Shown here piece by piece: positions 1 through 4,797 of a DNA stretch of 6,155 nt (position 1 is its first letter; each line of letters opens with the position of its first letter). The stretch comes from Deltaproteobacteria bacterium (GTDB taxonomy: Bacteria > Desulfobacterota > Desulfarculia > Adiutricales > Adiutricaceae). The notes beneath the pieces were generated by a model that made no database searches, was not told the origin of the DNA, and worked only from the letters and a program-made list of their open reading frames with translations. The DNA lies in the NCBI GenBank assembly GCA_031278835.1, contig JAITJP010000465.1, positions 1 to 6,155 of the forward strand, in the 5' to 3' direction. The translations under genes were made by a program, and so were the position numbers.

Positions 1-51
1 ATGGGTACTTGGAAATTAATTTCTTCATAAATCTTTAGTATTGGCATGTTG

Positions 52-80
52 TTGATTTTTATCTCATGAAAAACTATAAT
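52..80 (+). promoter_or_regulatory. Sigma70-like promoter for the corrinoid-activator gene
   Basis: TTGATT at 52-57 and a perfect TATAAT at 75-80 are separated by exactly 17 nt, so the -10 box matches 6/6 and the -35 box 4/6. Transcription would begin near 87, giving a leader of about 85 nt before the GTG start of the activator gene. The surrounding DNA is AT-rich, which raises the chance of accidental matches, but a perfect -10 with ideal spacing directly upstream of a gene is good support. No riboswitch fold, such as a cobalamin element, fits in the short leader. Confidence 0.6.
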
Positions 81-129
81 AAGGATTAAATAAGATAAGC
101 CAAAAGCTCTCTTTAACCTAGGAGACTTT

Positions 130-150
130 ATGAATTTTATCTCGACTTGA
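130..150 (+). CDS. Possible six-codon leader micro-ORF
   Basis: ATG at 130 is preceded by GGAG (121-124) with 5 nt spacing, the best Shine-Dalgarno/start pair upstream of the activator gene. It encodes only MNFIST before TGA at 148-150. The stop lies inside the left arm of the dyad at 144-164. It could be a regulatory leader peptide coupling translation to the downstream gene, a start displaced by an indel, or chance. The +1 frame from this point is open into the activator ORF, but its codons between 134 and 172 have no G or C at third positions, which argues against that stretch being a real N-terminal extension. Confidence 0.25.
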   Translation: MNFIST

Positions 151-164
151 ACATTATTCAAGTC
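144..164. repeat. Perfect 8-bp inverted repeat in the activator leader
   Basis: GACTTGAA (144-151) and TTCAAGTC (157-164) are perfect reverse complements around a 5-nt centre. The element lies about 65 nt downstream of the predicted transcription start and ends 8 nt before the GTG at 173. It has no T-tract and so is not a terminator. It could be a repressor operator or an RNA hairpin near the translation start. Which protein binds it, if any, cannot be told from the sequence. Confidence 0.5.
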
Positions 165-172
165 AAGATAAA

Positions 173-1981
173 GTGGCCGCCCCGGTCGGCCAGGAACTTT
201 TTTCCCGGACACTAAACTTTGGCCCCAGGGGCCAGATGGGGATTTTTCGCATGAGACTTTTAGCCAGGCAACCCGGTCATGAGGACCTGACCATCACGGT
301 ACCAGATCAGACCACCATCATGGAGGCCTTGGGCTTGGCCGGCCTTAGTTTGGACGCCCCCTGCGGCGGCCAGGGGCGCTGCGGCAAATGTTTGGTCGAG
401 GTCCAAGGCCGCCTTTCGCCGCCCTCGCCCAAAGAAGCCCTAATTTTGGAAAACCAGCCCGGACGCCGCCTGGCTTGCCTAACCAAGGGCTCGGGTGAGG
501 TCACCGTGACCCTGGAGCCCCGCACGGTCTTTAACGCGGTCAAGGGCCTGGGTTGGAGCGCCCCTTACAGCCTCGACCCGCCCTTTAAGATTAGCCAAGT
601 GCCCGAGCGTGATCGCCAGGATCAAAGATCGGCCCAACAATTTTTGAACCTTAAGGCCCTTTCCCCACAAGTCCTCCAAACCATCGGTCTTCTGGAGGCC
701 GATCGCAACCTGGGCCAGGTCCTGACCTACCAAGACCAAATCCTAATGGCCTTTCCGGCCAACCAAGAGCCCCCGCCCAATCTGGCCGTGGCCTTGGATT
801 TGGGCACCACCGGTCTGGCCGTGGCTGTCTTGGACCTAAGCGAGCGAAAAATCCTGGCCATGGAGACCTCCCTAAATCCCCAAACGGCCATAGGGGCCGA
901 CGTCATCAGCCGAATCACCGCCGCCGCCCACTCCAATGATGATTTGCTTAAACTTCAAGAGCTGGCCATCTCCGGCCTAAAAGATCTGCTGACCTCGGCC
1001 GCCGGCCCAAAGCTGGCCCCCAGCCTCCACGGGGCCGTCATCGCCGGAAACGCCACCATGCTGCACCTTTTGGCTGGCGTTAATCCCAAGAGCCTGGCCC
1101 AGGCCCCTTACCGGCCCATTTTTACCAAGTCTTTAGATCTTTCCCATTTGGCCGCCCGCCTGGGCCTGGCCCCCTGGGCCAAGGTCCTGACCGCCCCCTC
1201 GATTTCCGCCTACGTTGGCGGTGACATAACCGCGGGCCTGCTGGCCATTAAACTAGCCCAAAGACCGGGCACGGTTATGTTTATTGACATTGGCACCAAC
1301 GGCGAAATAGTTCTCTCCCAAAACGGCACCATGGTGGCCACTTCCTGCGCCGCCGGTCCGGCCCTGGAGGGCATGAACATCTCCCATGGCCTTAGAGCCA
1401 TCTCCGGGGCCATTGATTCCTTTAAACTTAACCCTGACCATAGCCCCTGCTTTACCACCATCAACCAGGCCCCGGCCATCGGCATCTGCGGCAGCGGCCT
1501 AATCGATCTTTGCGCCGAACTCATTAAGGGCGGCCTAATCGCCAAAAGCGGCAAACTCCTCTCCAGTGAAAATTTCGCTCCCCACATCCACGACGGCGCT
1601 TACTACCTAACCGATCAAGTGTCCTTTACCCAAAAGGACATCCGTCAAGTCCAGTTGGCCAAAGGGGCCATCGCCGCGGCCATGAAAATGCTCCTGGAGC
1701 GCTTAAAGCTGACCATCCACGACCTGACCGAAGTCATCATCGCCGGTTCCTTTGGCTATCACCTCAGAGCGGAAAATCTCCTGACCCTAAAACTCATCCC
1801 AGCCGGTTACCAAGGCCCGGTGACCTTTGTTGGTAATTCCTCCCTAACCGGGGCGGCCCGCCTGCTCCTCGACTCCTCGGCCCAGGAGGAAATCGACCAG
1901 CTAACCGCCCAAGTCGAGGTCATAGAACTGGGCTTTGATCCCAAGTTTCAAGAGACCTTCCTGGCCGAACTTAGCTTTTAA
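173..1981 (+). CDS. RACo-type corrinoid protein reductive activator (2Fe-2S / ASKHA ATPase)
   Basis: This protein should use ATP hydrolysis to drive low-potential electron transfer from its own 2Fe-2S cluster to an inactive Co(II) corrinoid protein, restoring Co(I). Known family partners are the corrinoid iron-sulfur protein of the Wood-Ljungdahl pathway and corrinoid methyltransferase subunits; the partner here is unknown and it acts in the cytoplasm. An N-terminal ferredoxin domain (about 30-115) has cluster cysteines C64, C70, C73 and C102 (CGGQGRCGKC, then ACL). A linker follows, then ASKHA ATPase motifs: LDLGTTG (208-214), DIGTNGE (372-378), AGPALEG (394-400), GICGSG (437-442) and IIAGSFG (522-528), with VGNSSLTGA near 553-561. 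The length of 602 aa is near family size. GTG at 173 is chosen because GC-rich third positions begin there (18 of 26 codons to 250, against 0 of 13 in the open frame upstream), but it lacks a Shine-Dalgarno sequence. ATG 236 (AGGGG at 227-231) or ATG 251 are real alternatives; 251 would put the first cysteine at residue 38, more usual for the family. The gene appears monocistronic. Confidence 0.93.
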   Translation: MAAPVGQELFSRTLNFGPRGQMGIFRMRLLARQPGHEDLTITVPDQTTIMEALGLAGLSLDAPCGGQGRCGKCLVEVQGRLSPPSPKEALILENQPGRRLACLTKGSGEVTVTLEPRTVFNAVKGLGWSAPYSLDPPFKISQVPERDRQDQRSAQQFLNLKALSPQVLQTIGLLEADRNLGQVLTYQDQILMAFPANQEPPPNLAVALDLGTTGLAVAVLDLSERKILAMETSLNPQTAIGADVISRITAAAHSNDDLLKLQELAISGLKDLLTSAAGPKLAPSLHGAVIAGNATMLHLLAGVNPKSLAQAPYRPIFTKSLDLSHLAARLGLAPWAKVLTAPSISAYVGGDITAGLLAIKLAQRPGTVMFIDIGTNGEIVLSQNGTMVATSCAAGPALEGMNISHGLRAISGAIDSFKLNPDHSPCFTTINQAPAIGICGSGLIDLCAELIKGGLIAKSGKLLSSENFAPHIHDGAYYLTDQVSFTQKDIRQVQLAKGAIAAAMKMLLERLKLTIHDLTEVIIAGSFGYHLRAENLLTLKLIPAGYQGPVTFVGNSSLTGAARLLLDSSAQEEIDQLTAQVEVIELGFDPKFQETFLAELSF

Positions 1982-1984
1982 AAA

Positions 1985-2053
1985 GCCAGAAGGCCCAGAA
2001 AAAAAACCCTGCCAAGGCTCAGGGCTTGGCAGGGTTTTTTTTCTGGCTGGGCC
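1985..2053. terminator. Strong intrinsic terminator after the activator gene, probably bidirectional
   Basis: CCCTGCCAAG (2007-2016) pairs perfectly with CTTGGCAGGG (2025-2034) around an 8-nt loop, followed by eight T (2035-2042). Eight A (1999-2006) lie on the other side, so the same structure can terminate minus-strand transcription. The pairing continues beyond the A/T tracts: CCAG (1995-1998) with CTGG (2043-2046), with alternatives GCCAG (1985-1989) to CTGGC (2043-2047) and GGCCCAG (1992-1998) to CTGGGCC (2047-2053). It begins 3 nt after the activator stop codon. Confidence 0.93.
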
Positions 2054-2198
2054 CCAAATAGCCTCCCCGGGCTGTCATAAAACTTCAAAAATTAATTTAC
2101 TCTCCAAGGCGGCCCCGCCATGGTCTTTGATCCTGGTCTCCGATTGCTTTACTTTTTTCATAAATTAACCGCTAATGGGCCACTATCAAAGGTGGGCC

Positions 2199-2216
2199 GT
2201 CAGGCTAGAACCTGAC
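2199..2216. repeat. Inverted repeat GTCAGG/CCTGAC
   Basis: GTCAGG (2199-2204) and CCTGAC (2211-2216) are perfect complements around a 6-nt loop. A second short arm pair, CCAC (2180-2183) and GTGG (2192-2195), lies immediately upstream. There is no T-tract, so this is not an intrinsic terminator in either direction. It sits at the junction between mixed-composition and AT-rich DNA and could be a relict insertion-sequence end, but no transposase is present. Confidence 0.35.
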
Positions 2217-2307
2217 CTTTCACTTTGTGGAATGTGCCGGAATCTACTGGGGTCAATACTTAAAAAATACAGGTATATCGCGGAAATTTGAGCTTTAAAA
2301 AAAATTG

Positions 2308-2336
2308 TTGACCTTGCGTTTAATTTTTGATAAACT
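2308..2336 (+). promoter_or_regulatory. Candidate promoter for an orphan transcript
   Basis: TTGACC (2308-2313, 5/6) and TAAACT (2331-2336, 4/6) are spaced by 17 nt. Transcription would begin near 2343 and could run about 435 nt to the intrinsic terminator at 2744-2778 without a recognisable gene in between. The AT-rich background makes chance matches common, so this is suggestive only. Confidence 0.3.
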
Positions 2337-2376
2337 TTTGTAAAATTTCTTACCGGTCTACCGCGTTCTTTTTTTA

Positions 2377-2389
2377 ACTCAATTTGAGT
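2377..2389. repeat. Perfect dyad ACTCAA-T-TTGAGT
   Basis: The arms ACTCAA (2377-2382) and TTGAGT (2384-2389) flank a single central T. The 13-nt symmetry is typical in size for a dimeric regulator site and falls about 35 nt downstream of the predicted start of the orphan transcript. No regulator family can be named from the sequence. Confidence 0.3.
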
Positions 2390-2501
2390 ACTTGTTAGAT
2401 ACTTTTTGACGTTATCTATTGTTATAAAATTTCGTCAATTTCTTGCAGAGTTTATAAAAGAACTGCTAATATTTCTATAAATGTTATATTTTTTGTTTAT
2501 T

Positions 2502-2532
2502 ATCTAAATAGATTATTTGTCTATTTTAGACA
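2502..2532. promoter_or_regulatory. Pair of adjacent TCTA/TAGA dyads, possible operators
   Basis: Two perfect dyads lie 4 nt apart: ATCTA-AA-TAGAT (2502-2513) and TGTCTA-TTT-TAGACA (2518-2532). Both have TCTA/TAGA at the inner ends of their arms, a pattern also seen in the dyad overlapping the putative tpsB -10 box (2895-2909). They may be binding sites of one regulator, or may reflect AT-rich composition. Confidence 0.3.
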
Positions 2533-2743
2533 CGTTTTTATGATATAACATTGAGATATAATATAATGTTATTTGCAAAATCAAATCATATCTTATCGTA
2601 TTTTTCTCAAGATACCTTTTGGAGATATCTTTCTGGTTTTGATCTAGAAAGTGACGTTTTTTATAGTAATCTAATGCTTAGTTACTATCTATCAAGTATA
2701 CAAATATATATAAATATTGTTCTTGGTAAAGTTTTTAAAGATG

Positions 2744-2778
2744 GCCTGAGACTTAATTATTTGTCTCGGGCTTTTTTT
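2744..2778 (+). terminator. Orphan intrinsic terminator
   Basis: GCCTGAGAC (2744-2752) pairs with GTCTCGGGC (2763-2771) with one U-G wobble, around a 10-nt AT-rich loop, followed directly by seven T (2772-2778). This is a good rho-independent terminator for the + strand; the opposite side lacks a comparable tract. No recognised gene lies between the activator terminator and this one, so it must end an unidentified short transcript, be a relict, or attenuate transcription heading towards tpsB. Confidence 0.75.
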
Positions 2779-2880
2779 ATGTCTTTTTTTAGATATTATA
2801 AAGCTATACACTTATATTTTCCTTGTCATTATCAGGTAATTTTTGTTAATGATACTGGTTAATATTTTTATTTATAAATT

Positions 2881-2909
2881 TTAACAAAATAAGGTCTATA
2901 TATTATAGA
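2881..2909 (+). promoter_or_regulatory. Candidate tpsB promoter with overlapping dyad
   Basis: TTAACA (2881-2886, 5/6) and TATAGA (2904-2909, 4/6) are spaced by 17 nt, predicting a start near 2916 and a leader of about 63 nt. The -10 box is the right arm of the perfect dyad TCTATA-TAT-TATAGA (2895-2909), so a dimeric protein bound there would block polymerase. Another dyad, TATATG-TAAC-CATATA (2934-2949), follows in the leader. The AT-rich background lowers the certainty. Confidence 0.4.
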
Positions 2910-2978
2910 TTAATTTTAAAAACTCTTATTATTTATATGTAACCATATATACTTATATTCTTTATAGGCAGAATATAC

Positions 2979-4661
2979 ATGTTAAAAAAAATAATGCTAT
3001 TTTTTATAGCGTTCGGTTTATCGCTTAATTGGCTGGCGGCCGCTGGGGCTCAAGATTCCGGTGTCGATATTCTGGATCGAGAACGGGCCAGGACCCAACC
3101 GGCCCCTCTCTCGCAACCCATGTTCCGCATTGAGGAAGATAGGCAACCCTCTCCGGCAGACGCCTCCATTGTCTTTACCTTAAAATCCTTACGAGTTGAC
3201 GGGGCGACCGTCTTTACTCAGGATCAATTGCTTTCGCCCTACAAGAGACTTTACCAGTCCCAAATCAGTTTTGAGACCTTAAACGCCCTGGCCGCCGAAC
3301 TGACCAAAAAATACCGCGACAGCGGCTATTTATTATCCAAGGTCGTGCTTCCGGCTCAGGAGGTCGATCAATACGGGGCCGAGATCAGGCTATTCGCCAT
3401 CGAGGGTTTTATTTCCTCCGTAGAATACCAGGGCGAACCGGGCTTGATCACTAGATTTAAAAAGCGCTTTTCCTCGGTTGAGCGAAAACTCTTGTCTAAA
3501 AAGCCTTTGAAACATAAAGATTTCGAAAGGGAGATGCTTTTACTCCAAGACTTACCCGGTATTGAAGTCTCATCGCGCTTTCAAGACGGCGCCGTTCAGT
3601 CAGGCTCAATCTTGGTATTGGAAATTAAAAGCCAACCCGTTTCCGGAAGTCTGGGCTGGGGTAACTCCGGCACCGATTCGGCCGGGCCCGGCATCATAAC
3701 GGCCAGCCTCAGTCTTGATTCTTTGCCCTTGATAGGCATGAAAACGACTCTTTCATACACGCAAGCTGATAATTTTAAAGAATATCACTCCATAACCCTG
3801 GCTGAATCGTATAGATTCCCCAATGGCTTACTTTTAAGCGCCTCTTTTGCCAGCGGCCGAAGCCCCGAGCCGGATACCGATTTCGCCCGTTTGTACGATT
3901 ATAAAACCAAAAGCAATACCTTTAATTTCAGAGTTTCATATCCCTTTATCAGAAGCCGGGACCTGAACCTCAGCTTGGAAGTTGGTTATGAGCACCGCGA
4001 TAGCTCGGCTGAACTTTTGGGTGAACATTACAACCGGGATCGTCTTCGCAATCTACATATAAGTTCTAATTTTGACTTTTCAGATGAATATGGTGGCGTA
4101 ACACAGTTTATAACCACCTTTACCCATGGTCTTAAAGCTTTTAACGCGACAAATCATGATTCAGAGTCCTCAAACACGTTGGCTATGGCTAATTATTACA
4201 AAATTGACTTTTATTTATCTCGTAACCAGCAATTGCCCTATAATTTTAGTTTTCTTGTGGCCGCCGAGGCCATGAAATCAGACAGATTACTGTACTCATA
4301 TAACAAATTTTCTTTCGGCGGAGGTCAATTCGGCCGAGGTTATCAATCCGGGGCTCTTGAAGGCGATAACGCCGTGGCCGTCAGTTTTGAACCGCGATGG
4401 ACCTACCATTTTGGCGAAACGGTGGCCTTTCAACCCTTCGCTTTTATCGACTACGGCCGGGTCTGGACCAATTACGAAGTTTATGGGGTTCCCGATAGTC
4501 AATATGGTTCCTCCGTGGGGGCCGGTTTTCGCCTTTGGGGTCACCTTGGCAGTGAAAAACTGCCAGATTTTAATTTAAGCGCCTACTGGGGCCAACAACT
4601 AAAACGGCTTGATGATAAAGATCCCTATAGGTTTATTTTCCAAGCTTCATTTTACTTCTAA
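2979..4661 (+). CDS. TpsB-family two-partner secretion transporter (FhaC/ShlB-like, Omp85 superfamily)
   Basis: This outer-membrane protein should recognise the TPS domain of its partner in the periplasm and translocate it to the cell surface (type Vb secretion). A Sec signal peptide is clear: KK at 3-4, a hydrophobic core, and the cleavage site AGA|QD after residue 24. The mature start (ILDRERARTQ, then a Pro-rich stretch) fits the FhaC plug helix and linker. Two POTRA domains follow: about 66-142 (from FTLKSLRVDGATVF to EGFISSVEY) and about 145-218. The 16-strand barrel fills about 220-560. Its conserved loop-6 motif is present as FGGGQFGRGY (446-455; RGY 453-455), and the chain ends in a beta strand with terminal Phe (ASFYF). 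I see no cysteine. At 560 aa it is full length for the family. ATG at 2979 has only a weak AGG upstream (2966-2968); ATG 2994 would shorten the signal peptide. tpsA starts 136 nt downstream. Confidence 0.96.
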   Translation: MLKKIMLFFIAFGLSLNWLAAAGAQDSGVDILDRERARTQPAPLSQPMFRIEEDRQPSPADASIVFTLKSLRVDGATVFTQDQLLSPYKRLYQSQISFETLNALAAELTKKYRDSGYLLSKVVLPAQEVDQYGAEIRLFAIEGFISSVEYQGEPGLITRFKKRFSSVERKLLSKKPLKHKDFEREMLLLQDLPGIEVSSRFQDGAVQSGSILVLEIKSQPVSGSLGWGNSGTDSAGPGIITASLSLDSLPLIGMKTTLSYTQADNFKEYHSITLAESYRFPNGLLLSASFASGRSPEPDTDFARLYDYKTKSNTFNFRVSYPFIRSRDLNLSLEVGYEHRDSSAELLGEHYNRDRLRNLHISSNFDFSDEYGGVTQFITTFTHGLKAFNATNHDSESSNTLAMANYYKIDFYLSRNQQLPYNFSFLVAAEAMKSDRLLYSYNKFSFGGGQFGRGYQSGALEGDNAVAVSFEPRWTYHFGETVAFQPFAFIDYGRVWTNYEVYGVPDSQYGSSVGAGFRLWGHLGSEKLPDFNLSAYWGQQLKRLDDKDPYRFIFQASFYF

Positions 4662-4797
4662 CTATTAATATCAATAGTAATTAAATAAAAATACTTTTTT
4701 AGCTACTATTAGATAGATTTATTTAGATAAATATCGTATAAAACGAGTGATTTATCAATCATTCAAAAAATATTGTTCAGGCGTAAGGAATCAGGCC
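4661..4797 (+). other. AT-rich tpsB-tpsA spacer with small dyads
   Basis: The spacer contains three short perfect dyads: ACTATT/AATAGT (4661-4678), ATTTAT/ATAAAT with loop TTAG (4717-4732) and TGATT/AATCA with loop TATC (4748-4761). None is GC-rich or followed by a proper T-tract, so I see no convincing intrinsic terminator and expect read-through from tpsB. A TATAAA at 4737-4742 lacks a good -35 box. The hairpins could act as processing or differential-expression signals in the operon mRNA. Confidence 0.35.
4784..4789 (+). promoter_or_regulatory. Ribosome-binding site of tpsA
   Basis: TAAGGA lies 8 nt upstream of the ATG at 4798. It is a good Shine-Dalgarno match at ideal spacing, clearly better than the one before tpsB, and fixes the tpsA start. 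Confidence 0.75.

Larger units (their letters stand above)
2054..2978. other. Long AT-rich intergenic region without a convincing gene
   Basis: About 925 nt lie between the activator terminator and tpsB. The first part (to about 2235) keeps a mixed composition and contains a GC-rich 28-codon minus-strand ORF (2075-2161) and the dyad at 2199-2216. From about 2240 the DNA becomes very AT-rich, with repeated small dyads, candidate promoters and one intrinsic terminator at 2744-2778. The only long open frame (2551-2862, TTG start) is rich in Phe, Tyr and Ile, has no good Shine-Dalgarno sequence and reads straight through that terminator, so I do not call it. The region may be a relict of acquired DNA, an upstream regulatory region for the secretion locus, or the site of a small RNA. 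Confidence 0.7.

Noticed and set aside
1..30. Short frame at the left edge (ATG to TAA, nine codons)
   Set aside because: Too short to judge, and no evidence that the window starts within an upstream coding sequence.
87..172. Cobalamin or other riboswitch ahead of the corrinoid activator
   Set aside because: The leader is only about 85 nt and shows no B12-box-like or other conserved aptamer sequence; only a simple dyad is present.
1210..1587. 125-codon minus-strand ORF within the activator gene
   Set aside because: It is antisense to the conserved ATPase core, whose motifs read clearly on the + strand. The open frame is explained by GC-rich codon bias.
1935..2168. 77-codon + strand ORF overlapping the end of the activator gene
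   Set aside because: It starts in another frame inside the activator gene and is translated across the terminator hairpin, so it is a shadow frame.
2551..2862. 103-codon + strand ORF (TTG start; ATG at 2566 possible)
   Set aside because: It lacks a good Shine-Dalgarno, is dominated by Phe/Tyr/Ile/Ser as expected from translated AT-rich DNA, and reads through a good intrinsic terminator (2744-2778). No family is recognisable.
4661..4678. ACTATT/AATAGT hairpin directly after tpsB as a terminator
   Set aside because: The stem has six mostly A-T pairs and no T-tract follows directly, so it is unlikely to terminate transcription.
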